This document shows, piece by piece, positions 33,927 through 44,344 of a DNA stretch of 64,000 bases. Source of the stretch: Caulobacter radicis (lineage in GTDB: Bacteria; Pseudomonadota; Alphaproteobacteria; Caulobacterales; Caulobacteraceae); the NCBI RefSeq assembly GCF_003094615.1, contig NZ_QDKO01000030.1, forward strand, positions 1 through 64,000, in the 5' to 3' direction. The notes below the pieces were generated by a model, which did no database searches, was not told where the DNA came from, and saw nothing but the letters and a program-made list of their open reading frames with translations. The translations under genes were made by a program, and so were the position numbers. How positions within the stretch are numbered: the stretch's first letter is position 1; each line of letters begins with the position of its first letter.

Positions 33927-34109
33927 TCAGCGTCGCCGCGCGACCAGGGCCCAGACGGTCACCGCGACCGACACGCCCAGCGCCGCCGCGCCGATCCAGT
34001 CCCAGATCCCGTCGTCGAGCAGGGCGGCCACCAGGCCAAACAGGCTGAGCGCCGCCACCACGATCGGGATGCGGAACACCTGCCAGAGGGTCAGATGCGG
34101 GCGGCTCAT
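33927..34109 (-). CDS. Small two-helix membrane protein of PepSY operon
   Basis: 60 residues: 'MSRPHLTLWQVFRIPIVVAALSLFGLVAALLDDGIWDWIGAAALGVSVAVTVWALVARRR' is described here by parts: a basic N-terminus, a helix around 14-31, an Asp-Asp-Gly turn and a second helix around 36-56. The start overlaps the stop of the PepSY gene (ATGA). Such small proteins commonly follow TonB receptor/PepSY pairs in related bacteria. No function is known. Confidence 0.8.
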   Translation of the reverse strand: MSRPHLTLWQVFRIPIVVAALSLFGLVAALLDDGIWDWIGAAALGVSVAVTVWALVARRR

Positions 34110-35188
34110 TGCACGCTCCCGCGCTTGACCAGCCACAGATAGACGCCCGAGCCCAGGATCACGATGGTGGCGAGGTCGAGCAGCGCCCACAGGATCTTCA
34201 GCGGCAGGCCGCCGTAGTCGCCGAAGTGCAGCGGCTGCGACAGCGACAGGGTCTTCACGTACCAGGGCGTGGGCGCCACGGCCGACAGCTGGCCGGTGCG
34301 GGCGTCGATCAGGGCCGGGGTGGTGAGGTGCGCGGTCAGCGGCGTGTCGCCGTGGAAGAACACCGCGTAGTGGTGGTCGGTCGAATAGCTGCTGCCGGGG
34401 AAGGCCACGAACTGAAGCTGCTTGCCCGGCAGGGCCAGCTTGGCGCGCTCGACCGCGGCGGCCAGCGAGCTGCGTTCGTTCGAGGGCGCGGGCTTGTCAT
34501 AGGCCTGCGTCAGCTCCTTCAGCGCCGTGTCCTTCCAGTAGGCGATGATCGGCGTGGCCAGGGTGTTGACGACGCCGGTGACGCCGACGACCAGCACCCA
34601 GGCCAGGGTCACCGCGCCCAAGAGGTTGTGATAGTCGAGCCAGCGGGTGCGGGCGGCCTTGCGGGCCCGCACCGCGCCGAACGGCAGCTTGCGCATGAAC
34701 GGGGCGTAGAGGACGACGCCCGAGACCAGCGCGGCCACCAGCAAGAGGCCCATGGCGCCCAGGAACAGCATGCCCGCCAGGCCCAGGAACATGTCGGTGT
34801 GCAGCTGGAGCAGGAACTCCATCACCGGATGGCCGGCGACCGAGGGCGCCGGATCGCCGCTGGTCTGGTCGATCGGCTGGAAGCTGTAGCCTGACTTGCC
34901 CGGCTGGACGGTGGTGACGTTCACCACCGGCCGTTCGACGTCGAAGCTCATGAAGGCGGCGACTTCGCCCGGCTTGCGGGCGAGCGCCGTCTCCAGCACC
35001 TGGTCGAGGCTGAGCCTGGGGCCGTCCGGATGGGCCGGCGTCCAGGCCTGGTGCATCGCGACCTCCTCGATCTCGTGGGTGAACACGAGCGGCAGGCCGG
35101 TGACGCACAGCATCAGCAGGAACAGGGTCGAGACTAGGCTCGACCACTTGTGGACCCACGACCAGGCGCGGAGCGTCGACGACTTCAT
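34106..35188 (-). CDS. PepSY-associated transmembrane protein (iron-uptake type)
   Basis: 360 residues. Four membrane helices are apparent: 'WSSLVSTLFLLMLCVTGLPLVF' near the start, then about 130-160, 190-215 and 'ILWALLDLATIVILGSGVYLWLVKRG' at the end. Conserved histidines in 'VHKWSSL', 'LHTDMFLG', 'DYHNLLGA' and 'LHFGDYGG' could ligate haem. Relatives reduce ferric siderophores in the periplasm (PiuB/FhuF-like role). It is located 7 bases after a TonB-dependent siderophore receptor in the same operon. Confidence 0.9.
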   Translation of the reverse strand: MKSSTLRAWSWVHKWSSLVSTLFLLMLCVTGLPLVFTHEIEEVAMHQAWTPAHPDGPRLSLDQVLETALARKPGEVAAFMSFDVERPVVNVTTVQPGKSGYSFQPIDQTSGDPAPSVAGHPVMEFLLQLHTDMFLGLAGMLFLGAMGLLLVAALVSGVVLYAPFMRKLPFGAVRARKAARTRWLDYHNLLGAVTLAWVLVVGVTGVVNTLATPIIAYWKDTALKELTQAYDKPAPSNERSSLAAAVERAKLALPGKQLQFVAFPGSSYSTDHHYAVFFHGDTPLTAHLTTPALIDARTGQLSAVAPTPWYVKTLSLSQPLHFGDYGGLPLKILWALLDLATIVILGSGVYLWLVKRGSVQ

Positions 35189-35195
35189 CGGGGCC

Positions 35196-37361
35196 TTAGA
35201 AGTCCGTGGTGACCGACAGGCGCAGGGTGCGCGGTGCGCCCAGCGTCAGGTAGTTGGCGCCCGGATAGCCGCCGACCGCCACCCACTGGTTCTTGTCGGC
35301 CAGGTTCTCGATGCGGGCGCGCAGGGTGATCGGACGATCGCCCGCCTCGAAGGCGTAGCGCGCGCCGACGTCGAAGCGGGTCCACGAGCCGAGCTTGACG
35401 GTATTGGTCGCGTTGGCGGCCTGCGAGCCGGTGTAGACCGCGCGGCCCTCCAGGGTCAGGCCGTCGAGCGCGGCGAGGTCGTACTCGACGTTGAGGTTGG
35501 TCTGGAACTCCGGCACGCCGATCGGCGACTTGCCTTCGAGCGAGGCGTCGAGGGCGCGTTCGACCTTGGCGTCGACCCAGGTCGCGCCGCCGATCAGGCG
35601 CAGGCCAGGCGTCAGCTCGCCATAGGCGGTCAACTCGACGCCCTGGTTCTTCTGCTCGCCGCCGGCGCTGTAGATGCGGCTGGCGGTGTCGAAGTATTCG
35701 CTGGGCTGGGTGGTGCGGAACAGGCTGATCGTGCCGCCGAACGAGCCGGCGTCGTACTTGGCGCCCAGCTCGGTCTGCTCGCCGCGGAACGGCGACAGGA
35801 TCTCGCCGGCGTTGGCCACGGCCACGTTTCTGACGGTCGCCGGGGCGGTCTTGCCGGGGATCAGGGCCTGCGCGTAGTTCGCATAGAGCGAGACCTTGTC
35901 GCTGGGCTTGTAGACCACGGCCACGGCCGGGGTGGTGGCGTCGCCGTCATAGGCGCCGCTGCGCGCGCCGGTGTTGTAGTCGTACGAGCGGGTCTCGATC
36001 TCCTGGTAGCGTACGCCGGCGGTGACCAGCAGGCGCTCGTCCAGGAACGACAGGGTGTCGGCGATCGCGACGCTGCGGGTCTTGGAGCGTTCGGTGACGT
36101 TCGGGTCCGACAGCGAGCCGCCGATGAAGAAGTCGGCCGCCGGCCTGGCCACCTGCACCGGCGTGTAGAGGCTGCTGGTGAAGCCCGCGAAGCTGGAGAA
36201 GGCGTAGGCGTTGCGCGACTTCAGGTTCACCTGGGCGACCGAGGCGACGAGGCTGTGGCCCACCGAGCCGGTCTCGAACCTGGCGCGCAGGCCTGCGTCC
36301 GCCGAGACGACGGTGTCCTTGCGGACGTTGTCGAAGCGATAGGCGCTGATCGTACCGTCCGCCTGGGCGGTGGGGTTGGCCAGGACGTTGTCTTCCTTGC
36401 CCTTGCGGCCGCCGATCGCGGCCCAGGCGCTGACGTTGTCGGTCAGGTCGAACTCGCCGCGGGCCGCGCCGAACAGCTGGCGCTCGTCGGTGTAGGTCCA
36501 GTCCTGGGCGAAGTTCTTGTCGGCCGAGGGGGCCTTGGGGATGGCGCCGGCCGGGGTGACGGTCGGGCGCGGGGCGTCGATGTGGTGGTCCTGCCAGCCG
36601 AGGTCGGCCGAGAAGCGGGCGCGTTCGCCGCGGCGGTCCAGGCCCAGGCCGATGACCTTCAGGTCACGGTCCTGGCCGTCGATATTGGTCTCGCCGCCGT
36701 GCAGGCCAAGGTTCAGGCGCGCGCCGTAGGCGTCGTCCTGGCCAAAGCGCCGGGCCACGTCGGCGGTGGCGTAGAGCTGCTCGCCGCCGTCCCAGCCGGC
36801 GGTGACGCGGGTCAGCGGGCTGTTGCCGGCCCGCTTGGGCACGAGGTTGAAGGCGCCGCCGACGCCGCTGCCGCCCGGGGCCGCGCCATTCAGGAAGGCG
36901 TTGGCGCCGCGGAACACGTCGACGCGCTCGACCAGCTCGGCGGCCACGAACTGCCGGGGCAGCACGCCGTGGAGGCCGTTATAGGTCATGTCGTCGGAGT
37001 ACACGGGGAAGCCGCGCACCACGTACAGCTCCTGGAAGTTGCCGAAGCCCTTGGTGACGCGCACCGTCGGGTCGTTCTGCAGCACGTCGCCGATGCTGAT
37101 GGCTTGCTGGTTGCGGATCAGCTCCTCGGTGTAGCTGGTCACCGAGAACGGGGTGTCCATGGTGTCGAGCGCGCCGAGCAGGCCCACGCGAGCGCCCTTG
37201 GCCACCTGGCCGCCGGCATAGGCGGGCGGCAAGCGCACCTGCGAGCCGGTGACGATCACTTCCTCGACGGCCGTGGCGTCGGCGTCCTGGGCCAGGACGG
37301 GGCTCGCGGCCAGGGGAGCGAGCAGGGCGGTGGACAGCAGCAAGGCGAGGCGGGGCGACAC
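35196..37361 (-). CDS. TonB-dependent siderophore receptor
   Basis: 721 residues from a GTG start preceded by GGAGAAG. After a signal peptide ending VLA-Q comes the TonB box-like 'VEEVIVTGS', then a plug domain ('YVVRGFPVYSDDMTYNGLHGV', 'VERVDVFRGANAFLNGAAPGGSGVGGAFNLVPKR') and a 22-strand barrel ending with aromatic Phe. The plug is of the ferric-siderophore (FpvA/FoxA) type. The operon with PepSY and a small membrane protein supports iron-siderophore uptake. An 'attctca' half-site upstream is only weak evidence for Fur control. Confidence 0.95.
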   Translation of the reverse strand: MSPRLALLLSTALLAPLAASPVLAQDADATAVEEVIVTGSQVRLPPAYAGGQVAKGARVGLLGALDTMDTPFSVTSYTEELIRNQQAISIGDVLQNDPTVRVTKGFGNFQELYVVRGFPVYSDDMTYNGLHGVLPRQFVAAELVERVDVFRGANAFLNGAAPGGSGVGGAFNLVPKRAGNSPLTRVTAGWDGGEQLYATADVARRFGQDDAYGARLNLGLHGGETNIDGQDRDLKVIGLGLDRRGERARFSADLGWQDHHIDAPRPTVTPAGAIPKAPSADKNFAQDWTYTDERQLFGAARGEFDLTDNVSAWAAIGGRKGKEDNVLANPTAQADGTISAYRFDNVRKDTVVSADAGLRARFETGSVGHSLVASVAQVNLKSRNAYAFSSFAGFTSSLYTPVQVARPAADFFIGGSLSDPNVTERSKTRSVAIADTLSFLDERLLVTAGVRYQEIETRSYDYNTGARSGAYDGDATTPAVAVVYKPSDKVSLYANYAQALIPGKTAPATVRNVAVANAGEILSPFRGEQTELGAKYDAGSFGGTISLFRTTQPSEYFDTASRIYSAGGEQKNQGVELTAYGELTPGLRLIGGATWVDAKVERALDASLEGKSPIGVPEFQTNLNVEYDLAALDGLTLEGRAVYTGSQAANATNTVKLGSWTRFDVGARYAFEAGDRPITLRARIENLADKNQWVAVGGYPGANYLTLGAPRTLRLSVTTDF

Positions 37362-37570
37362 GGGACTTCTCCGACAGGTGAGAATGCGTCGCGATAGAGG
37401 GAAAGCGCCAAGGTTACAACAACATGCCGCTCGAGACGCGAGCTATCCGGTAACCTGTTGCCACTGCTCGCGCCTTGATTGCGCGCGAGCTAGGCGGCCG
37501 TGCTGGCCGAAGCTTGAGTGTGGCGCGCCCAAAAGCTATCGGTTTGATTGCATTCTTCTGGGGAGTGACC

Positions 37571-38317
37571 GTGGACGAATTTGCTGCTCGGGCTCTGGGA
37601 GAGCGGATGGCCGACATGCTGGTGGATGACGGGGCGGCGGCTTTATCTCCCCAAGCCGTGCTGGAGCAGATCGCTGACCGGGAAGGTGGCGAAGGCGGGC
37701 TGGCTGTCCGTACCCCGCTCGGACTGGCTGTCGAGGCCTATGAGCTACACATCCGTGGATTCCAGGAAATGCTGGGCATGCCTGGATGGAAAGGGGGCGA
37801 TTTTCCGGTGATCGCGGTCGCGAACAACGACTTCAACGAGCCTGTCCCGCTCGACCTTCGCAATCCACACAGCGTTTCCGCTGCGCACAAGCTTCATTCG
37901 GACCGTCCAGAGGAGACTTTTCCTCTCAGCGCCTATCGCAGTCCCGAGGCCTGGCGGCGGATCGCCGACAGGTCGGCGGCCATCGAACTTCGGCCGGCGC
38001 GGGAGGTGGCGGCAACCTTCTTCGGGCTTCTGGCGATGAGTGTTTCGGAAGCGCTTTCAGGCCTCTTGCGCAAACATTCCAGCCACATCAACTTCACAGT
38101 TGATAGCCAAAATTCCGGGTACCAACTGCAATACTGGCCTCAATACTATTTCTCGCCTCAAGTGTTTGGAGGTAATTTGACGCGTCCGGTGACGGCCCGC
38201 GTGGCCAGGAACGTCTATTGTTTCATGGGCACGAACAGGAAGGGGCGCGTGGTCTATGATCAGGCAACGCATCGCTGCGACGACAAGAATACCTCGACCG
38301 TGATCGTGGCCTTCTGA
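37571..38317 (+). CDS. Uncharacterised protein paired with an OmpA-domain gene
   Basis: 248 residues from GTG 37571, with GGGGAG 6 bases upstream. I do not recognise a family. There is no signal peptide or clear membrane helix. The middle ('HSVSAAHKLHSDRPEETFPLSAYRSPEAWRRIADRSAA') and a C-terminal part rich in Tyr, Asn and Phe ('YQLQYWPQYYFSPQVF') stand out. The stop is one base from the start of the OmpA-domain gene, so they are co-transcribed. G+C here is visibly lower than in flanking genes, a sign of transfer. Confidence 0.65.
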   Translation: MDEFAARALGERMADMLVDDGAAALSPQAVLEQIADREGGEGGLAVRTPLGLAVEAYELHIRGFQEMLGMPGWKGGDFPVIAVANNDFNEPVPLDLRNPHSVSAAHKLHSDRPEETFPLSAYRSPEAWRRIADRSAAIELRPAREVAATFFGLLAMSVSEALSGLLRKHSSHINFTVDSQNSGYQLQYWPQYYFSPQVFGGNLTRPVTARVARNVYCFMGTNRKGRVVYDQATHRCDDKNTSTVIVAF

Positions 38318-38318
38318 A

Positions 38319-39374
38319 ATGGGCGTTGTCCTGCGCGAAACGCTACGGTTCGGGGACGCCATCCGAGGACAGGCGTTGCAATCGTTCGGCCCTCATGCCG
38401 ACGTCGTAATTATTGCAGTGGAGCTCGTCGCGACGGTCTTCGCGATCTGGTGTGCTGTCGCCGGGCGAGGACCATGGGCGCCGCCCCTCGTGGGGCCTCG
38501 CCAGTTCTCCATTCGCTTGGCCGGCGCAGTTTCCCTCTTCGCGGTTGCCGCTCTCCACGTCGTTGGCCAGGACCCGAACCCGACCGTGAGTTTCCTGACC
38601 CTCGCGGCGGCGGGGGCGTTAGCGGTGCTTGTGTTCGGGCTTGCCTATGGCGCTGCATATAGCTGGCTTACCTTCCGGTGCGAAGGCGATCGACGTGTCT
38701 ACCTGAGAGGATTCAAGGTTTGTGACGAAGCCAAGCGTGTATTGGCCAATCCGCAAGACCCATCCTTGCCGCCGCACCGGCGCATCCCCGTTGGGGGCGG
38801 GCCTACGGACGAGCTCGACTATTTCAGCAAGAGCAATCGCGACAGGCCCGAGTACATTTGGACGCGAGGATCGCTCCTTCTAGCGGGATTTATCCTGCGT
38901 GTGCTGTATCTGGTGCTGGTCGTTTCAGTTGTCGTTATGGCAACGAGCGCGGCGCTTGCCGTGCAGCAGGTCAACACCCGGATCGTCGTGTCTCCGGGGG
39001 AAACCGTCGCCAAGGTGCCAACCGACGTCCTCTTCGAGTTCGGAAAGGACCAACTCAAGCCCGGCGCCGAGGAGCGACTCAAACCTGTCGTGAGCCGTCT
39101 CCGTGATCGCACGAGCAAGGATCCGGTGCTCGTTGTCGGCCATACCGATGGCATAGGGGGAGAGGCCAGCAACATGGCGCTTTCCCGGCGCAGGGCGACC
39201 GCCGTCGCGCAATGGCTGGCCACCTCTGGCGGCCTGGCCACGACCGCCTTCACGGTCGAGGGGCGCGGTGAAGCCGAACCGATCGCACCGAATGTTCTTC
39301 CCAACGGCGACGACAATCCTGAAGGCCGCCGGATGAACCGCCGCGTGGTGGTGCGCATTCCTACGGCCGACTAG
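38319..39374 (+). CDS. Four-helix membrane protein with C-terminal OmpA/MotB domain
   Basis: 351 residues. Hydrophobic helices lie at about 28-48, 65-85, 88-115 and 185-215. The last 130 residues form an OmpA-like peptidoglycan-binding domain: 'TDVLFEFGKDQLKPGAEERL', 'VLVVGHTDGIGG', 'NMALSRRRATAVAQWL' and 'GRRMNRRVVVRIP'. This resembles MotB-type or stress-sensing proteins rather than an outer-membrane barrel, since no barrel is present. It forms a two-gene unit with the preceding unrecognised gene and its stop nearly abuts the convergent NlpC gene. Confidence 0.82.
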   Translation: MGVVLRETLRFGDAIRGQALQSFGPHADVVIIAVELVATVFAIWCAVAGRGPWAPPLVGPRQFSIRLAGAVSLFAVAALHVVGQDPNPTVSFLTLAAAGALAVLVFGLAYGAAYSWLTFRCEGDRRVYLRGFKVCDEAKRVLANPQDPSLPPHRRIPVGGGPTDELDYFSKSNRDRPEYIWTRGSLLLAGFILRVLYLVLVVSVVVMATSAALAVQQVNTRIVVSPGETVAKVPTDVLFEFGKDQLKPGAEERLKPVVSRLRDRTSKDPVLVVGHTDGIGGEASNMALSRRRATAVAQWLATSGGLATTAFTVEGRGEAEPIAPNVLPNGDDNPEGRRMNRRVVVRIPTAD

Positions 39375-40200
39375 GGCCGCCGCCACCCGGTCGGCTGGCC
39401 GACGCCCGCCGCGTCGATGCGGGCGATGGCCTGCGCCAGGGGCTCGATCGCCACGGCCATGTGGTGGGCGTTGGCGTGGACGATGGTGTCGCGGTCCAGC
39501 AGGATCGCCACGTGGCCCTTCCAGAACACCAGGTCGCCGCGCCGGCGCTCGGCCTCGTCGATCGCCGGGAAGAACGAGAACTGCATGTCGGTGTCGCGCG
39601 GGACGGCCTGGCCCGTGGCGGCCAGGGCCTGCTGCACCAGGCCCGAGCAGTCCAGGCCCAGGCTCTCGCGCCCGCCCCACTGGTAGGGCGCGCCCAGGAA
39701 GCCGAGGGCGACCTTGGCGGCGTCGACCGCGCTGGCCAGACCGATCGGGGCCAGGTGAGCCTCGATGAACCAGCCCGTCCCCGCGCCCTTGGCGAAGCGG
39801 CCTTCGCGGGCCTCGACGGTCACCAGCGCGCCGAGAGAGTAGAGCCCCTCGGGGCGCGACTTGATGTTGGGCTCGCTGAACGCATAGGTCCGCAACACCG
39901 CCACCTGGTGGGTCGCCGGCTCGCCGAGGGGGGCCAGATCGGCCTGCGCCACCCAGCCCACATAGCCGTCGCGCGCGCCCTGGCCCCAGGCGAAGCCGTC
40001 CTTGACGTCGAGCACGGCGAACCGCTCGCCGAACAGCAGCTGGGTCCATTGCTCGGCGTTGGCGGCCGGGGCCTTGCGCAGGGCGGCTGCCGGGACGGCG
40101 ACCTGCCAGGCCTTGGGCGCGTCGTAGCGCTCGGCGGCCACCACGCCTTGTAGCGCAGCGTCGGCGAGGTCGGGGCGGGCCAGGGTGAGGCGCGGATCCA

Positions 40201-40201
<1 letters not shown>
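39371..40201 (-). CDS. NlpC/P60 (C40) family peptidase with SH3-like domains
   Basis: 276 residues. SH3b-like repeats occupy the first 150 residues ('WQVAVPAAALRKAPAANAE', 'FAWGQGARDGYVGWV', 'GRFAKGAGTGWFIEAHL'). The NlpC/P60 catalytic Cys is in 'LGLDCSGLVQQAL' and the His in 'FWKGHVAILLD'. It probably cleaves cell-wall peptides of the gamma-glutamyl-DAP type. No signal peptide is visible. The start (ATG 40201) shares one base with the aminopeptidase stop, so both belong to one operon, fitting murein-peptide recycling. Confidence 0.92.
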
Positions 40202-41619
<1,418 letters not shown>

Positions 41620-41696
41620 GGGCCGGGGCCTTCGCGAATTTATGCTTAACGATTCCTTGAGGGGGCCGCGCGATGCTCGGCCGACCTTCCGGAGAC

Positions 41697-42548
41697 ATGC
41701 CTTCCATGTGTCGCAAGCCCGCCCTGCTCGCAACCGTCCTGACGCCCATTCTTCTGCTGAGCGTTCCGGCCCTGGCCGCCGACAAGGGCGACAAGGCGGG
41801 CAAGACCGCTGTCAGCGCGCCGGTCGCGGCCCAGCCGGCTGCCCAGTCGGCCGCTCAGCGCAAGGCCGGCGCCGCCGAGCGCGCCGAGGCCGTTCGCATG
41901 GATCCGCTGGCCCGCGCCGCCTTCTGGAGCGGCGAGTTCGAGGCCGACCCGCGCGACGCCGAGGCCGGGGTGGGGCTGTCCCAGGCCCTGCGCGCCCTGG
42001 GTCGCTATGACGACGCCGCCGCCGCCGCCGGCCGCGTGCTGGTTTCGCATCCCAACAATGTCGAGGCCCTGCTGGAGTCGGCGCGTGTGCAGCTCGCCCG
42101 CGGCGAGGGCTTCTTCGCCATCGAGCCGGCCAGGACCGCCGCGGCCGCCGCGCCGAAGGACTGGCGTCCGCAGTCGCTGCTGGGCGTGGCGCTGGAGCAG
42201 TCCAAGCGCGACGACGAGGCCCTGGCCGCGCACCGCCAGGCGGTGGCCCTGGCTCCGAACGAGGCCGCCCCGGCCGCCAACCTCGCCATGTACCTGGCCG
42301 GCCACGGCGACCTGGCCGGCGCCGAGACCTTGTTGCGCAAGGCCGTGGCCATGCCGTCCTCGACGATCCAGATCCGCCAGAACCTGGCTTTGATCGTCGG
42401 CCTGCAAGGCCGCGTCGACGAGGCCGAGCGCATGGCCCGCCAGGACCTGCCGCCGCAGATGGTCGACAACAACCTGGCCTGGCTGCGCGCGGCCCTGGGC
42501 CAGGGCTCGGCCACCCGCACCTGGGGCGCGGTCAAGGCCGGCGGCTAG
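41697..42548 (+). CDS. Secreted tetratricopeptide-repeat protein
   Basis: About 283 residues. Start is uncertain: ATG 41673 (GAGGGGG upstream), 41697 or 41706; 41697 is used because it leaves a compact signal peptide 'MCRKPALLATVLTPILLLSVPALA'. An Ala/Lys-rich linker is followed by TPR-like helical pairs from about residue 70 ('VGLSQALRALGRYDDAAAAAGRVLVSHPNNVEALLESARVQLARGEG', 'LGVALEQSKRDDEALAAHRQAVALAPNEAAPAANLAMYLAGHGDLAGAETLLRKAV'). The pattern resembles TadD-like pilus assembly lipoproteins, but no lipobox or tad locus is seen here. Confidence 0.8.
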   Translation: MPSMCRKPALLATVLTPILLLSVPALAADKGDKAGKTAVSAPVAAQPAAQSAAQRKAGAAERAEAVRMDPLARAAFWSGEFEADPRDAEAGVGLSQALRALGRYDDAAAAAGRVLVSHPNNVEALLESARVQLARGEGFFAIEPARTAAAAAPKDWRPQSLLGVALEQSKRDDEALAAHRQAVALAPNEAAPAANLAMYLAGHGDLAGAETLLRKAVAMPSSTIQIRQNLALIVGLQGRVDEAERMARQDLPPQMVDNNLAWLRAALGQGSATRTWGAVKAGG

Positions 42549-43600
42549 GGCGCCAGCGTAACCCCGACATCCGGCCGGGTCTCGCCGTTGACCTGGGCCA
42601 GCCAGGCCGCCGCGATCGCCTCGGGTCCCTGCGCGCGCCGGGCGTGCAGCCAGCGCGGGGCGTCGGCGACGAAGCCGGTCCAGGCCTCGCCATACCGCTG
42701 GTCGAACCCGCCAGGCCCCCAGTCCTGCCGCCGCTTGGCGATGCGGTCGGGCGCGAAGAAGAACACCGGCCTGGGGCCGGGCAGGCCGCCCTGGCGGCCG
42801 CCGGCCTCCCAGTGGGCGCCGCCCACCAGCATCGAATAGGCCAGGTCCTCGCCGAAGGTCTCGTGCACGGCTCGCAAGAGGTCCGCGTCGCCGGCGAAGT
42901 CGACGGAGACCGCCGGCCGCTCGATCGTCGCGCCCGGCAGGTCGTCATAGGCCAGCACCTGGTCGTAGACGCCCAGCCCCTCGACGAAGGCGCGGCCGCG
43001 CGGCGAGGTCAGGCCGACCACTTTGGTCGCCGCCCGCTGTTTCAGCAGGTGGGCCAGGCCGATCGCGGTCTTGGACGAGGCGCTGGTCAGCACGACGGAC
43101 GCCGCGCCGAAACCGGCGTGCTCGTCGAGGAAGTCCTCGATCAGGAACGAGGTGATGAACAGCGGCTGCAACAGGGCGCGGTGGTCGTCCTGGCCCTGGT
43201 CGTCGTCCACCGCCGCGTAGTGGTTGTAGGCCGCCGCCAGCCCCTGGCGATGGGGCGCGGTGTCGACGAGGCCCGCGCGGCCGGGTCGCGCCTGCACCGT
43301 CAGGTGCGTCGACATCGGCAGGTAGCCGTAGAACCGCCGCCCGACCGCGACCTCGGGATGGGCCGAGGCCTCGACCCTGGCGTGACCCCAGACCGGAACC
43401 CGCCCCCAGCCCTCGGGGCCAGGAAAGAAGTCCCAATAGCGCATGGCCTCGCCGAAGGCGGCGTAGGTGACGTTGTTGGCGGTCAGGGCGAAGTTCTCGA
43501 CCGCCAGCCGGACCTGGCCGTCCTCCAGCGGCGGCGGATCCGCCGCCTGGAACCGCGTTTGGCGCAGGTCGGCCTTGGCGACCAGAAAATCCCAGGCCAT
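42545..43600 (-). CDS. DUF2855 family protein (quinone-oxidoreductase-like)
   Basis: 351 residues from ATG 43600. 'MAWDFLVAKADLRQTRF...PPPLEDGQVRLAVENFALTANNVTYAAFGEAMRYWDFFP' is the usual DUF2855 start and resembles the catalytic half of medium-chain reductases. 'VVLTSASSKTAIGLAHLL' replaces the dinucleotide-binding region. The activity is unknown. A perfect inverted repeat lies 57-72 bases upstream of the start. It overlaps the end of the TPR gene convergently by 4 bases. Confidence 0.85.
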   Translation of the reverse strand: MAWDFLVAKADLRQTRFQAADPPPLEDGQVRLAVENFALTANNVTYAAFGEAMRYWDFFPGPEGWGRVPVWGHARVEASAHPEVAVGRRFYGYLPMSTHLTVQARPGRAGLVDTAPHRQGLAAAYNHYAAVDDDQGQDDHRALLQPLFITSFLIEDFLDEHAGFGAASVVLTSASSKTAIGLAHLLKQRAATKVVGLTSPRGRAFVEGLGVYDQVLAYDDLPGATIERPAVSVDFAGDADLLRAVHETFGEDLAYSMLVGGAHWEAGGRQGGLPGPRPVFFFAPDRIAKRRQDWGPGGFDQRYGEAWTGFVADAPRWLHARRAQGPEAIAAAWLAQVNGETRPDVGVTLAP

Positions 43601-43656
43601 GGCCGGCCTCCCTCGTCGAGCGACGCGGCGGAGTAGGCGGCCGGACTTGCCCAAAG

Positions 43657-43672
43657 TCAAACGATTGTTTGA
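43657..43672 (-). promoter_or_regulatory. Palindromic site upstream of DUF2855 gene
   Basis: TCAAAC and GTTTGA, 4 bases apart, form a perfect inverted repeat in the 109-base gap ahead of the DUF2855 gene. The size and A+T-rich arms resemble TetR-type operators. No regulator gene lies adjacent. Confidence 0.45.
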
Positions 43673-43709
43673 ATTTGTTCCTTCGGCCGGGATGGCGAAG
43701 GGGAGGGGA

Positions 43710-44297
43710 CTACCCCGCCGCAAACAGCCGCAGCGCCGCGTACTGCAGCAGCATGATCGTCTTGGCGTCGCGGATGCGACCATCGTCGATCATCGCCAGG
43801 GCCTCATCGATCGTGACCTCGTGGACAACGATGTCCTCGCCCTCCTCGACCTCGCCGCCGCCGGCCGACACCCGATCGCCGGGGCCATACTCGCCGATGA
43901 AGAAATGCAGGCGCTCGGTGACCGAGCCGGGGCTCATGAAGGCGTCGAAGATCTTGCGCACCTTGTCGACGCGAAAGCCGGTCTCTTCCTCGACCTCGGC
44001 GCGGATGCGGGTCTCGGGCTCGGCGTCGTCGAGCAGGCCGGCCGGCGCCTCGATCAGCAGGTCGTCGTGGCCGTTGACGAAGGCCGGATAGCGGAACTGC
44101 CCGACCAGCACGACGGTGCGACGGGTCGGGTCGTAGAGCAGGATCGTCGCGCCGTTGCCCCGGTCGTAGGTCTCGCGCGACTGCCGCTGCCAGGTTCCGT
44201 CCGCGCGCAGGTACGAGAAGGTGGTCTTCTTCAGCGTGTACCAGTCGTCGGACAGCACGGTGACGTCCTCGACGCGGATGCGATCGGCGATGGACAT
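43710..44297 (-). CDS. NUDIX hydrolase (NudK/ADP-ribose pyrophosphatase-like)
   Basis: 195 residues. The Nudix box is 'GLLDDAEPETRIRAEVEEETGFRV' with the REVEEETGF-type core (about 97-120). The N-terminal 'LKKTTFSYLRADGTWQRQSRETYDRGNGATILLYDP' is typical of the NudK group, which hydrolyses GDP-mannose or ADP-sugars. The start ATG 44297 lies 47 bases downstream of the histidine kinase stop on the same strand. Confidence 0.9.
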   Translation of the reverse strand: MSIADRIRVEDVTVLSDDWYTLKKTTFSYLRADGTWQRQSRETYDRGNGATILLYDPTRRTVVLVGQFRYPAFVNGHDDLLIEAPAGLLDDAEPETRIRAEVEEETGFRVDKVRKIFDAFMSPGSVTERLHFFIGEYGPGDRVSAGGGEVEEGEDIVVHEVTIDEALAMIDDGRIRDAKTIMLLQYAALRLFAAG

Positions 44298-44344
44298 GGC
44301 GGAAGCTCCGTTACGGGTCTCGTGCTCGCGGTCCGACGCGAGCC

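Noticed and set aside
30625..34128. 1167-residue open frame on the plus strand
   Set aside because: It runs across rnhB and three minus-strand genes in a different frame, and has no recognisable domain.
37362..37430. Fur box upstream of the siderophore receptor
   Set aside because: Only an ATTCTCA-like half-site is present, which is too weak to call.
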